From Monodelphis domestica (taxonomy: Eukaryota > Chordata > Mammalia > Didelphimorphia > Didelphidae), in the NCBI RefSeq assembly GCF_027887165.1, contig NC_077228.1, positions 214,218,043-214,282,042 on the forward strand: DNA of 64,000 bases, given 5' to 3'. Under the pieces are notes generated by a model. It searched no databases and was not told the DNA's origin. It worked only from the letters and a program-made list of their open reading frames with translations. This document shows positions 46,001-61,000 of the stretch, one piece after another. Numbering within the stretch: position 1 is the first letter of the stretch; the number at the start of each line of letters is the position of its first letter. Both the position numbers and the translations under genes were made by a program.

Positions 46001-49000
46001 CAGAGGAAGAATGGTGGGAATAGAAACACAGAAAAAAAAGCATATAATTTGTCACTTGGTTCTATGGGTATATAATTGAAGGTTTTGGTTTTAAAAGATC
46101 ACTTTATTACAAATGTGAAGAGTATGGAAATGGGTTTTGAGCAATAATTCATGTATTATCCAGTGGAATTTCTTATCAGCTCCATGATGGGGGAGAGAAG
46201 GGGTGAGAGAGAGAACATGAATCATGTAACTATGGAAAAATATTCTAAAAAAAATTTTTAACTCCCCCCCCCAATAACCCAGAATCAATACTAAGTATTG
46301 GTTCCACTGAAGCTATGCAATTGGGGTTAAGTGACTTGCCCAGGGTCACACAATTAGGAAATATCTGAGGCCAGATTTTAACCCAGGATCTCCCATTTCC
46401 AGTTCTCCATCCACTGTGCCACCTATGTGCTCCCAAGAAGCCTTTCTTAATTAACTAGTACCATTTCCACAGCCTTCCAGTTTCCAGCTTCTCTATCTCT
46501 ACAGTAATACTCCAGTAGTCCCATGTGGAGGGCAAGCTAGGAGGCACACTAGGCTTGGAATCAAGAAGATTCATCTTCATAAGTTTAAATCTGGCTTCAG
46601 ATACTTTATAGCTGTGCGAGCCTGGGCAAGTAACTTAAACATTCCTGTTTGTCTTAGTTTCCTCATTTGTAAAGTGAGCTGGAGAAGGATATGGCAAACC
46701 ACTCCAGGATTTTTGCTAAGAAAATTCCAACTGGGGTCATGAAGAGTTGGATATGATTGAACAAGAAGTGCCATAGGCATCTCTGAACAGCTCTAATTGA
46801 TTATATCTTTATGTGTCTCTGTGGTTTGTGGATGGTGTATTTCTCAAATATAGTGTCTATTTTCTCCTTCCTCATGATGCCAGGCTGTATAACATAAAAG
46901 AAAGATCAAGGGGTCAGGACTGAGAGGATGGGGATTTGGATACTGGCTTTGCTACCTGGCTCTGTATGATCTTGATAAGTCACCTCCTCTCTTTGGTCTC
47001 TAGATTCCTTATCTGTAAAATGAGAGATTTAGATCTTTCTTCAAGGTAGAAGTCACAGGTTCAAATCCCAATTCAATCATTTCTTAACCCCAGCTCTAGT
47101 TCAAGCTTTTTGTCCTAGGCACCAGTTACTAGTTATGGGTTAGAGGTAGAAGAAACCTCAGAGGCATCATCATCATCATCATCATCATTCATCATCATTA
47201 TCATCTTCATCATAATCATCATCATCAAATAGTTGATCTTTATATAATACTTACTATGAGTCAGGCACTGTGCTAAACACTTTAGAATTATAATCTCATT
47301 TAATTCTCACAACAATCCTAGGGGGTAGGTGGCATTATTATCTTTTTTTTTTTTACAGATGAGGAAATTGAGGCAAAGATTAAGTGACTTGCCCAGTCAC
47401 ATAGCTAGTAAGTGTAATTTGAATTCAGGTCTTCCTAGGCCCTCTAGTCCAATTTGTATCAGAACAGAGATCGCCTTATCAACAGTACCAACTAGTGGTT
47501 ATCCTATGAAGCTCCCCCAATAATAGGGAACCCAGAGATTCTACTTTTGCCAGCTCCAAAGAGAGAGTCAAAGGAAGGAAAAGAAAAGGAATCATGTAAA
47601 CATGGAAAAATCTTTAAAAAATAAAAAAGAGAGAGACAGCAACGAGATATCAGAGAGCTGGTCTCCATGCCAGGAAGACCTAAGTTCAAGTCAAACCTTT
47701 GACACATGCTGGCTGAGACATGCTGGGCAAATTGCTCAGTCAATCAGTGCTCTGGTGACTCTCTAGTTGATCTGCATTGGTAGAAGGAGGTTCCTCATCT
47801 GGAAATGCCTTTGTTGTTCAGTCATGAACATGTTTAGTCTTGGCAAAGATACTAGGGTGTTTTTTTTTTTCCTCCAACTCATTTTACAAATGAGGAAATG
47901 GAGGCAAAGTTAAATGCCTTGCCCAGATTTGCATCATTAGTAAGTGTTGGAGGCCAGATTTGAACTCAGGAAGATGAGTGTTCCTGACTTCAGGCCCCAG
48001 CACTTGATAGACTCTGTGCCACCTAGCTGCCCATAGGGAGTTCCTACATCACTGAAATCACAGATCTAGCCTCTATCCCTTTGCCAATCATCACGTCAAA
48101 ATCTGGTATTTCTGTAATTTCTTTTCTTTTAAACCTTTACCTTCCATCTTTGAATCAATATTGTGTATTGGTTCCAAGGCAGAAGTAGAGTAAGGGCTAG
48201 GCAATGGAGATTAATTAAGTAATTTGCTCAAGGTTATATAGCTAGGAAGTATTTGATTGTTGATTTGAACCTAGGACCTTTCACCTCTAGTCCTGGCTCT
48301 CTATCTACTGAGCTACCTAGGTTCCCCCTTTCTATAATTTCTAACTTCATTGCTCCTTACTGTTGCCTTTTTGGGACCAATCATTTCAAATTTAATCCCT
48401 TTTCTATCAGGCAACACGTCAATGCCTGAAGCAAATTGTCATGTTCTTTAGTTCTTTGTCATTTAGCCTTCTCTTCCTCAGGCTAAATAGCTGTGGTTTC
48501 CTTTTTTTTTTTTTTTTAATAAAAGGGAGGGGAAATTTTCTTTATTATTCTCAGCCCTTAGCCCAATGCCTGCCATATATCAGTTGTGCAATATATTCTT
48601 TTGACTTGGCTGGTTGACTTTAAATGATCCTCATGGGCACCATTCCCATTCTAGTTACCTTTCTCTAGAGGAACACATGCTCTGTGCAGCATTTTCCAGA
48701 TGTGGTGTGACCACAGATGTGGGAGTCCCTGTTCTGAATTTGGGGCTTCTACAGCCCAAGACCAGGCAGGATTTGTGGTTATCCTTTACAAAGCAATTTA
48801 CACATACAATCCCATTTAATAATAGGCATAAAAGCTTTGCCATGTTATCATTGTTATTGTTACATCTAATAGCAGTACCGGATGCTTAGCACACCCACTT
48901 TGACCCTTTCTAACCCCCTAGATGGTTGGCAACCTGCCCCAGTTGGTGCTTTCCCTGGGAGAGGCAGTTGGGAGACTAATTTATATTAAGTTTGGAATCT

Positions 49001-52000
49001 ACACTTTAAAAACTCTTATCTTTTTTTCATAGGAACTGCAGCCCAATGGAAGCACTTCCTCCCTCCCCTGTCTGGGGTAAGGGAGCAGCTCACATGTGAC
49101 ATGAGGGTGCAGTTTGGGCACTCGGTCTCTAAAGGTTCACCATCACTATCCTAGGGTATATACTTACATTATTCTTATTAAATCTCATTAGAAGTTGACT
49201 CACTTTCTCTCTTTTCAGAACTTTGGGATTTTGCCTCCACCATCATCTAATGTGTTGGCTGACCCTACCAGTTTTGTGGCATCAATCTGCAACATATTAT
49301 CTTAATCTTCATCCAAGTGTGACTTCTCAAGGTTGTAAATCATTTAACTACTCAGGATCCATAAAATGAAGGGGTTGAGCTAAGTGATCTGTAACTTCCT
49401 TCCATTTTACCTCTGACAGTCCAGGATTCTCAATACCTGAGCCTTAGCTCTTGTGGGGCCATGCTTTAGTTCTTATGGAAAATTAATATTGAATTGTGAT
49501 ATTCTGTGAAATTATTTTTCCCTTTGGTCTCTTCCCCCTCCCCTCATCCCCTTCAGGGTCACTCTGAAATAGTCTGATTCCCAGCTGATGCTATTCCTAG
49601 TCTTCACCCCACCCCACATCCCACCAGGCTGATAGATTGGGTTGGGACCTTTTGTCTTTTTTTTTTTAAACCCTTACCTTCCATCTTAGAATCAATACTA
49701 AATATTGGTTCCAAGGCAGAAGAACAGTAGAGATTTAGGAAGTTTCTGAGGCCAGGTTTGAACCCAGGATCTCCTGACTCCTGGTCTGGCTGTTTATCCA
49801 CTGAGCCACCTAGCCATCCTGACCTTTTATCTTTTTGAAAGGATTTTGAGGAGATTAAGAAAAGGGCTGATCATGGTAAATTCTAACCCTTTTTGAGAGT
49901 GGCTGGCTCTCTATCCACTGAACCACCTAGCTGCCCCTCATTTGGGGTTTTCTTGGCCAAGACACTACCATTTCCTTTTCTAGCTCATCTTATAGATGAT
50001 AAAACCAAGGCAAACTAGTAAGTGTCAGAGGCCAGATTTGAACTCAGGAAGATGAGGCTTCTTCAGTTCTATCCACTTAGCTGCCACTACTATTGCTACT
50101 ATTGCTACTGCTACTACTGTTACTACTGCTACTACTACTACACTACTGTTGCTACCACCACCAATCTTTATTAGTGCTTAAGGTTTACAAAGTTTTTTTT
50201 GTTGTTATTTTACAAATATCTCATGCAACTCTAGGAGGTATTATTATTATTCCCAGGGCTTGCTCAGGGTCACACAGCTGGTATGAGCCTGGATTCCAAC
50301 TAAGATCTTAACTCTAAATCCAGTGCTCTATCCACTGGGAAACCTTGATGCATGATTCCATTTTCCTCATTTGTAAAATATGAACGATAATCTCTGTGGT
50401 GTCTAACCCACAGAGACCAAGTGAGGTAATAATACAATGTGCTTTATAGACCTTAAAGCTCTATGAAAAGGGCATCTTTATTATTATTTTCATTATTATC
50501 CATGCCAAATAAAGGCAACACCTGGTCATAAGGAAAAGGGACAAGCTTAGCTAGAAAGCCATCCTATTTGGGGTGGAGTGTGCCCCTTTGGCTAGGAGAT
50601 CCAAAAGGGCTACACTTAACCCAGACCATTACTGTTTAAGTTGTGTCTGACTCTTCATGACTCCATTTGGGGGTTTTCTTGGCAAAGATACTGGAATGTT
50701 TTGCCATTTCCTTCTCCAGCTCATTTTACAGATGAGGAAACTAAGGCAAATTGAGTTAAGAGATTTGCTCAGGGTTACAGACTGAGGTTAGATTTGAACT
50801 CAGGTCTTCCTTGACTCTAGATGATTAAAGATAACCAAAAAACTACATCACCCTCATCTCTCTAGGTACTCACCTTGGACCTGGTGAATATCTCCCTGCT
50901 CCAGGGGCCCTCGGCTCTGGCTGTGCCCACTCTGCCCTTCAATCTTGCACTTGAGGCGTTGAATCTCACTGCGCAAGTCAGAGATGATACTGGTATACTG
51001 AGCAATGTGGTATGAGACATTTAACAGGTTCTGTTTCACCTGGGTGTAGCAGAAGGAGAAATAAGAGTCAAGAGGTGATAGAAGGATCAGAATCATCTTT
51101 GTTTCTTCCCTCTCTTTTGTCCTCCATAGTCAGTCACCAAACCCTGCTGATTCATCCTTTTTTTTTTTAAACCCTTACCTTCTATTTTAAATTCAATACT
51201 AGGTATTGGCTCTAAGAAGAGCAGTGAGATCTAGGCAATAGGGATTAAGTGATTTATTTTTTCAGTGTTTTATTCATGTCCAATTCTCTGTGATCCCATT
51301 TGGGAATCTTCTTGACAAAGATAATGGAGTGATTTGTCATTTCCTTCTCCAGCTCATTTTACAGATGAGGAAACCAAGCCAAACAAGGTTAATTGACTTG
51401 CCCAGGGTCACACAGCTAGTGCATGTCTGAGGTTGGATTTGAACTCGGGAAGATGAGTCTTCTTGACTTCGGGTCATCACTCTATCCACTGTGCCCCCTA
51501 GCTGCCCCATCTATGCTTTAGTACCATGAATGACATTGGCAGCTGTGTGGACGACTGATTAAAGAGAAGAGAGAATGGATACAGGGCAGCAAATCAGAAA
51601 ACTTTTGTAATGGCCTAGGAGAGAGGCGATAAACACCTAGATTATCAGTGATACAAATAGACAGAAGGGGATGAACATGAAATATTAAAGGAGGTGAAGT
51701 CAGCAAGCAAGACTTGGCAACTGTTTGGATATTGCTGAAGGATGTATGCACATGTGTGAAGGGGAGTAAAGAATCAAGGATGCCTCCCGGGTTGTGAACT
51801 TGAATCACTTTAAGGATGATGGTGCTAGATGTAATACCCAATGAGTGCCCAGCTACAAGAAAGTTGGGGGGAGGAGAGGGAGGAAAAAATTTAAAATAAA
51901 CAAAAAAGAATGATGGTGCCAGGAGCAGCTAGGTAGCTCAATAGATAGAGAGCCAAGCTTAGAGATGGGAGGTCCTGGGTTCAAATGTGGCCTCAGATAC

Positions 52001-55000
52001 TTCCTACATATGTGACCCTAGGCAAGTCACTTTACCCCCATTGCCTAGCCCTTATCTTCTGCCTTGGAACTGATATTTAGTATCTAAGATAGAAGATAAG
52101 GATGAAAGGGGAAAAAAAGAATGGTGATGCCATGGTCATAATCAGGAGAGTTAGGAGGAGGGTTTGGGTTTATGAGGAAAGATAATGAATTCTGTTCTGC
52201 TTATAATGAGTTTTAGATGCAGAAAGGACATCTAGGCAGATGTCAAACAGGTGGCTGGGGATGCAAGACTGAGAGTTGGAAATATAGATCTAGGAATCAT
52301 GTGGGTAGATGTTTGATTCCATGGTGAGATCACCAGGAGGGAGATGATGGAGAGAGAAGAGACACCCTCGAGCAAGCTCCATACGCTTTAAATATTTGTT
52401 GAAGGAAGGAAAGATGAGAGGGAGGGGAAGAGTGAGAAGGGGAAGAAACCAGGGAAGAGGAAGGGAAGGGCTTTCAGTGGTGGATGGAAGCAGTGATCAC
52501 CAGCTTCTCCGTGGGATCCATGGAGTTTGGCTGAAGGAGTGGAGGAGAATGAGATCAGGTCCAGGGATTAGAGATGGTGCTAAAGAGGCAGAGGCTGATG
52601 CCAGGGATGTTCAGCAAGAAGAGGAGAGGCCAGGCAGGTGAATAGGTCAGGAATGGTCAAGTGGCTGTAGCTCACCCTGGTCTTGATATTCTTGGCCCGG
52701 CCAGCATAAGTGAGGGTGTTTCGGGACTCCTCAAACGCACTGCTTGCAGGGCTGATGTGGGCAATCATCACTGTCCTACTGTTGCCCCCAAGGGAATCCT
52801 ACATAGGGATGAAGGAGAGGATCTGGTCAGTTGGTCAACCATTACGTCTTATTGTATCTTGCCAGATGTGAGCAAACACAGATTATGCCTAGGTTTCTTC
52901 ACTGTGGGAATCTCAACCCCTACCATTCCCAACCTCCCCTTAACCCCCTCTACCACACAGCTTCATATATATGCACCAAGCTTAATTCTCTACTGAGCTT
53001 TAAAATCAATTCTTGCTATAGGAGCAGCTGCTAGACCAGCTCTACTCTCTGACCTTTTGGTTCCTCTGGCCACTACCTCCTTCCTTTTTTTCCTCCCTCT
53101 TCTTGTCCAAATTTTTTTTTTTTAAGCCCTTACCTTCTGCCTTAGAATCAATACTATGTAAGGCTATGTAAGGACTAGGCAAAAGAGGTTAAATGACTTG
53201 CCCAGGGTCACACAGGAAGTATCTGAGGTTAAATTTGTACTCATGACCTCCAGTCTCCAGACTTGGTTTTCAATCCACTGAACTACTCAGTTGCCCCCTC
53301 TTCTCCAAATTCTTAAATGAGAATTAATTTTTTTAATCGATTGGCTATATGGCTAAAGAATGTCCTTTGTAGAAAGTAGAATGTTCACTAAAACAAACAA
53401 ACAAACAAACAAAAAACACCTCACAACTCTTCCACTTTGGGTCTTTGTTTCCCTACCTGTAAAATGTAGAAAGTTGGACCAGGTAGTCTTTAACATCCCT
53501 TTCAGTCCTGAATTCTATGATTTTGTGAATATCTTTCCTGGGCTATAAGATGTCCCATTGCCCATAGGGATAGGAAACGAACATGAGATTTTTGGGGTAT
53601 AAGGAATTTCTGATGAAAAAACGTTGGGTGGCACTTTTTTTTGTAACCTTTAGTCTTAGTGAATTGTCTAGAGCATTGAGTAGTCAAATAATTTGCCCAG
53701 GGTCAGTCATACAGCCAGTGATGGTGAGAAGTGGGACTTGAACCCAGATCTCCCTGGCTCTGAGGCTATCTCTCTGAACCCTATTCCATGCTGCCCCTTT
53801 GCTGTTCTCCTTGTAACTTCTAAAAGGTACCCCCAATCCCCTGTGTATTTATGTGTATTTATTGTGTATTTATGTATTTTTTATATTATGTGTATTTATG
53901 AATGAGCAAACCAATGACAATGACAGCAATGGGATTCCAAATGTCCTTTGATAAAACACAGCATCTTGGGTACCCTGGGCTCCTGACCCTCCAGCTCCCT
54001 GCTGCTCACATCCCATCTCGCTTCTGCTGGTACCTTGAGGAGTCGGGTGAGTTTGCTGTCTCTGTAGTTAATATACTTATTATTCCCCTTGTCGCTGAGA
54101 GCGTTGATGCAGTTGCCCAAGGCCAGCAGGGACCGGTTGATGTGGGCACCTTCTTTCATGCGCTGCCCTCGGTTCTGCGTCTGAAGGTCAAGGAGACAAG
54201 AGTTGGCTGGGGTGTGGTGGAGGTGCTGAGCTTCCAGGGCATGGCCAAGAGGCCTGCTGGGCAGACAAAGCATTTGCTATTTCCATGAATACACTCTTCC
54301 TTGGACCGCAGTTTCCTTGGCTGTAACATAGGGGATATTAGTCTCTATGCACCCAGCCTCATGGGTTGTCATAAAGATAAAATGAAAAGAACTTTAAAAA
54401 TATAAATGGGAGGTCTTAGAGGAAGCTATATTATAATGGGATTACAATATATAATATATATTTTATGGGGTCATTTTCCAGTAGTGTCCAATTCTTCATG
54501 CTCCATTTGGAGTTTTCTTGGCAAAGATACTGGAGTGATTTGCCATTTCCTTCTCAGCTCATTTTATAGATGGGGAAACTGAGACAAACAGTTAAGTGAC
54601 TTGCCCAGGGTCACACAGCTGATAAGTATCTGAGGCCAGATTTGAATTTAGATAGAGGAGTCCTCCTGACTCCAGGTCTGCCCCCATAATATAATATATG
54701 GTGGGGATTACAACGAGAAGAACATTCTGACCTCAGGACACCTTTGGCTCTTCCAATTTTGCTACTTGAGTGACTTTAGCCAAGATACTTAACTTCCCAT
54801 CCATAAAGTGGGCATAATACTTACCCTACTTGCCTCATAGGGTTATGGTGATGTCAATGAGACAATGTACGTGAAGCATTTGATAATTCTTAAGGTATTA
54901 TGTAAACCTAAGTTATTATCATAACATCATAGATTTAGTTAGCAGGGACCATCGAGGCCAACGAGTCCAACTCCCTTATTTTACAGATGAGGAGACTGAG

Positions 55001-58000
55001 GAATAGAAAGCTTAAGTGACTTGCTCAGGGATTTGATTATCTCTGAGGTGGGATTCAAACAAAGATATTCCTGACTCCAAATTCAATGCCTTTGTAACTA
55101 TACCATCTTGCCTCTGTATGTCAGTACTTCAAGTTATTGTGATTTCATTAGGGTCACTATACCTTTCACTAACACTGATTGCAACCTCAGGTACTGCAAC
55201 TACAGGAATTTCTGGGGCCACATATGGAGCACCGTTATGGTAGAAACAGACTAAGACTTAGCGTGGTGCAGTGTATAGAGTACTGGACCTAGGGTCAGGA
55301 AGACTCATCTTCTTGACTTCAAATCTGGCTTCAGATACTACCTGTGTGACCCTGGATAAATCACTTAATCCTGTTTGCCTCAGTTTCCTCATTTGTAAAA
55401 TGAGCTGGAGAAGGAAATGGCAAATCACTCCAGTATCTCTGCCAAGAAATCCCAAATGAGGTCACAAAGAATTAGATATGACTGAAAGCAGCTGAGCAAC
55501 AAGGGCAGCTATGTGATAAAGTGCATAAAGTGCCAGGTCTAGAGTCAGGAAGATGAGTCTTACTATCTGTGTGACCCTGAGCTAGTCATTTTACCCTGTT
55601 TTTCTGTTTTCTCATTTGTTAAAATGAGCAGAAGAAGGAAATGGCAAACCACTCTAGTGTCTTTGTGAAGAAGATAGCCAATGGGGTCACAGAGTCAAAC
55701 AGGACAGGAAAACAACCAAACATCAAAAATAATCTGCTGTGTGACCTAGGACAAGTCAACCTCATTTTATTTCTGTGTCAAATAAAAGGAATGGATTGGA
55801 CTTTGTCTAAGGTCTTTTCTAACTTCAAATATTATGATTCTTTAACACTGTAGCAAAATGGCTTTGGTTTTTGGCTAGGATGGTGTCTAGAAGTCACACA
55901 ACCTGGAACTGGACCTATTCCCAAAGCTTTTTCAGCTTGGTAAGACCAGCCAGATCCTGTGTAATGTTCAGGAACTCAAGGTCACCTCCACACCCAATGA
56001 GGCATCAGAGGAAGATGTTAGATGAAATCAGGAAGTTTTTGTTATTCAATTATTTTCAGTCATATCTGGCTCTTCATGACCCCATTTGGGATTTTCTTGG
56101 CCAAGGTACTAGAGTAGTTTGCCATTTCCTTCTCCAGTTTATTTGACAAATAAGGAAACTGAGGCAAACAGGGTTAAGTGACTTGCTCAGGGTCATACAG
56201 CTAATAAGCGTGTGAAGCAGTATATGAAATCAAATAATTTTGACTTCAAGTCCAGAGCTCTATCCACAGTACCTACCACCTACTGGCCTTTAAAATGCTA
56301 AGTTTTTGTTTCAAACCCTTATTTTTTGTCCTAATAACAGCCTTAGGACTGAAGGGCAAGGGCTAGGCAAATAGGGTTAAATGACTTATCTAGGGTCAAA
56401 CAGCTAGGAAGGGTCTCCAGACAGATTTGAACCCAGCTCCTCTCAATTCCAGGCCTGGCACTCTATCAACTGGGCCACCTGACTGCCCCTTTTTCTTAAG
56501 TTTTTGTGAATTAGTGTTATGACCAGACAATTTTAGGCAAGAATTCATTTTGTGAAAATGCTCTAATTCCAGTAGAGTTTATTGGTTAAGTTTTCTGGGA
56601 TATTTTGAGGTTGATACTTATAGTATTGGAATTTGTCATCTACTAGTCCATGAACTTCTAGTCATTTTTGTTGTTGCTGTTCAGTTGTGTCTGACCCTTT
56701 GTGACCCCCATTTGGGTTGTTTTTTTGTTTTTGATTCAAAGATATTTTATTTTCCCAATTACATGTAATAATAACTTCCAACATACATTTTCCATTTGGG
56801 GTTTTCCCAGCAAAGATACTAGAATGGTTTGCCATTTCCTGTTCCAGATCATTTTTACAGATGAGGAAACTTGGGCAAATAGGGTTAAGTGACTTGTCTA
56901 AGATCACACAGCTAATAAGGTCACATTTTAATTCAGGAAAATGAGTCTTCCTGACTAGAATCAGAGGTCTATCCTCTGTGCATCTGGCTGCCTCTGATCA
57001 GTTTAGCCAGTGGATGCTACACATTTAGCCTGTTATATAGTCTCCACCACCTCCCCATGTGATTGACATTTATGACTCAGTCCAGGCTCCATAAGTGTGA
57101 CCTTTTTGTAGTTTCGGGTGGCAGTGACCTGGTCCTGAATTGTCATCATAATCTCCCGTTTCCATAAACAAATCTGGGTGACTCAGCCATTTGTTCAACT
57201 TCTTTTCTGTTCACATATTGTTGGCTGAGTTCATGTCAACGTCCATTTTTAAGATAATGAATGACCAGTTATTATTGATCATCACAATAACGTATGCCCC
57301 AAAGTCCCGCAGAATAAAAAACAACTTCTCATTGAATATGCTGCCCGCCATCTTTGCCAATTAACCCAAAGCCTTTGTCTCTTTACATAATCAAGGTTTA
57401 TCCATGATCTGCCATGGTGTAGATCAGACCCAAGAATAGTCAGGACACTAGAGCATTGCATAGTCACATGGACCACCATGATCATGTCCAAAACGATTCA
57501 TATAAAACATGGCATTGTCTTAAGGAGACTAAAAAATCTTTATTTTCTAGCTTAGTAATAACTGAAGGGCCAGAGTGAGGCAAACAGGTTCTTGTTAAGT
57601 GACATAAACCCTTTATGGTCCTACCTAATTTTCAGTCTGTTATCATCTCTTCTAAATAATACAGATGTCTTTTTAATAGTAATGGTTTAATAATATCATA
57701 TTAATACAATAATTATTATAAAATAATAAAATACCATTAATAGTCATTAGAGTTGTAACTGTGTAAGCACATAACACTAAGCCTATAAGAAGACTAAGAA
57801 ATGAAGATATTAAGAAATAATATTTTAACAGTATTATAGTTCAAAGTTCTTTTTTAAACTGAATTAAAATATAAAAAAAAAAACTTTTGAACTCTTTTTC
57901 TCTCTCCTTCAGTCTCTCTGTCTCTGTTTCTCTCTCTCTTTTAACCCTTACCTTCTGTCTTAGAATCAACACTATGTATTATTTCCAAGGCAGAAGAGTA

Positions 58001-61000
58001 GTAAGGGTTAGGCAATGAGGGTTAAATGACTTACCCTGGATCACACACAGCTGGGAAGTGTCTGAGGTCAAATTTGAACCCAGGACCTCCAATCTCTAGT
58101 CCTGGCTCTGTATCCACTTAGCTGCCCCAATCAACATACTATTTATTTAAGTATTTTCCCATGATTACATGATTCATGTTGTCTCCCTCCCCTTTCCTAG
58201 AGCTGACAAGCAATTCCACTGGGTTATACATGTATTATCACTCAATACTTATTTTCATATTATTCATTTTTGTAATAATCTTTTAAAAACTAAAACCCCC
58301 AATCACATACCCACGAGATAAATCGTATGTTTTTTCTTCTGTGTTTCTGCTCCCACAGTTCTTTCTCGGGGTGTGGATAGCATTCTTTCTCATGAGTCCC
58401 TCAGAATTGTCCTGGGTCATTGCACTGCTATCAGTAGCAAAGTTGATTACATCTGATCATCCGACAATGTTTCAGTGACTGTATATAAGGTCCTCCTGGT
58501 CCTACTCCTTTCACTCGGCATCATTTCAACCTGCATACTCTTTAAAAAGGCCTCTAAGTATCTTGGAGAACACAATTCATAAACTACTGGAACTGGACCA
58601 TTATCACAGATATCCAAATGCTGCTCACAATTGCTTAGACAAAAAGTTGGTCTACAAAAATTTAAGAGCCACTTTAAAAGTAAATGTCATCATGCCAATT
58701 AGAAACTTGCCAAGCTACAAGAAATGAAAAAGCTGTCAAAATAAAGAGACCAAGTGGAGGAGATTAGGAGAGAAAATGAAATCATAGCATCCCCCTCCTG
58801 GCTGCTATTAGAATTGTGCCAAGGATACTTTTAGGGAGCCTATCGAACAAAGGTTTTCAGGGGTGTCTGCATGAGATGTATTCAGTGGCTAGGTGGCCCA
58901 GTAGACTCAGGGCCTGACCCAAGGTCAGGAAAACTCATCTTGAGTTCAAATTCAGCCTCAGACACATATTAGCTGTGTGACCCTGGGAAAGTCCCTTAAC
59001 TCTGCTTGCCTTAGTTTCCTCATCTATAAAAATGAGCTGTGGAAGGAAATGACAGACCATTATAGTATCTTTGCCAAGAAAACTCCAAATGGGGTCATAA
59101 AGAGTCAGACATGACTGGAAAATAACCAAACAACAACATAGAGCAAGGGGTAAAAGAGGGCAAATCTTAGATTTTTTTTGTGTGTGTGTGTGTGTGTCCT
59201 GGATTCATTTGGAAGTCTGGTCAAACCCATGAATTCATTTTTAGAAGAATATTTATTTTATAAACCTTCTGTTTTAGAGTTGATACTGAGTATCTGTTCT
59301 AAGGCAGAAGAAAAGTAAAGTCCAGGTAATTGGGGTTAAGTGACTTGTCCAGGGTCACACAGCTAGGAAGTATCTGAGGCCAGAGAGGTTTCTCTATCCA
59401 CTGGGTCACCTAATTACCCCTGTTTTAAATCCAAATTAAGAATAAATGCTAAATTCCAGTGAGAGGTTAGTGAAAATAAAAACATCCCTTTTCCTGTCCA
59501 AGTCCATCAACCCCACTGAAATTTGTCCAGGTTAAGAAACCAGGCTACAGAGGAAAAGCTTACAGCCTAATACTCGTATTTGACCCCATTACGCAGTTTT
59601 TTATCCACCTGTGCAAGAGATCAGAGAATACTAAAAATGAAGGAGTAAGATCAGGATGCGCTTGTCCCAGGGCAGCGTCTATCTCGACCCAGGAAAAGCA
59701 GTAGAATGAGGATGGCAATGGTGACTAGGACTAGACAGTGATGGCAGTGACCACCATCACAATGATAATGACGATGACTATGATGATGCCGTCCCTGACT
59801 CTGTAACTCTGTAACAGTGATGTGGGCTAACTGCAAGTGGGAGAAAAGTTGAGGACAGAAAACATGGTCTAGTAACTGTGTTGAAGCACTAGATGGAGCT
59901 CCAAACTTCAGGAGCCTTCTCAGGAGGGTGGGAAGGGAAGGCGTGCTGTCATTGGGGTGGGAGATGGAAAACCAAGTTCTAGTTCTACTTGTCCTTCCAT
60001 TTCCAGGCTGCAGAAGATCAGGAGGTGTGGGGTCACAAAGTCATCTTGAAAAAAAAATTTTTTTTAAGCCCTTACCTTCCTTCTTAGAAGTGATAACTGT
60101 GCATCGGTTCTAAGTCAGAAGAGCTGAAAAGGCCAGGCCATTGGGGTTAAATGACTTGTTTAAGGTCACACAGCGAGGAAGCATTTGAGGCCAAATTTGA
60201 ACCCAGGACCTCCCATCTCCAGATCTGGCTTCCTATTTACCGAGTCACCTAGTTGCCTAGGTTTTTTGTCCATATTCTCTCTTGCTATGGTCTACACATT
60301 TTGATACTATGGAAAAGGGATTGAATTTGGAGTCCAATGATATGAGTTTGAGTCCTGGCTCTGATACTCTGAATGACTTTGGACATGCAGCCTCTTTGGG
60401 CTTCAGTTCCTCATCTGAGAAAAGAAAGGGGTTGGACTAGAGCCTCTAAAGTTAATCAATAACCATTTATTAAGCACCTACTATGTGCCAGGCACAATGT
60501 AAAGTGCTAGAGATACAAAAAGGGGCAAAGACCATCCCTGCCCTCAAGGAGCTCACAATATAATGGGGGAGACCACAAGCAAAAACATCTGAACTCACAA
60601 GCTATCTACAGGACACACAGAAGGAATGCAAAGAGGGAAGGCAGAAGAACTGAGGGGCTAGGAAGAACTTCCTTTAGAAGAGGCAATTTTAGTTTAAACC
60701 TGAAGCAGTCCTTTTAGCTCAAAAACTCTGACCTTTCTCCTGAGGAAGAAAGAGAAGACTGCCAATTTGGGTCCTCAGAGCTCACCAGGAACTGTATGGG
60801 AAGGGCACCAAATCCCACCAGAAATCCTTACTAAACCTGAACTACTCTTAAAAAACAAAAAGCACTTTGTAAACCTTCTAAAGAGTGCCATAAAAGTTTG
60901 TGTTCATTAGCCTTCCAGTGCCTGGGACAATTTTCTCCAATGTATGTGTGACTGGATCCCTACACTGGAAAATGATAACATGTTTATATTATGGTCTAAG

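Noticed and set aside
50093-50311. Poly-leucine signal peptide gene
   Set aside because: The leucines come from an imperfect CTA/CTG trinucleotide run.
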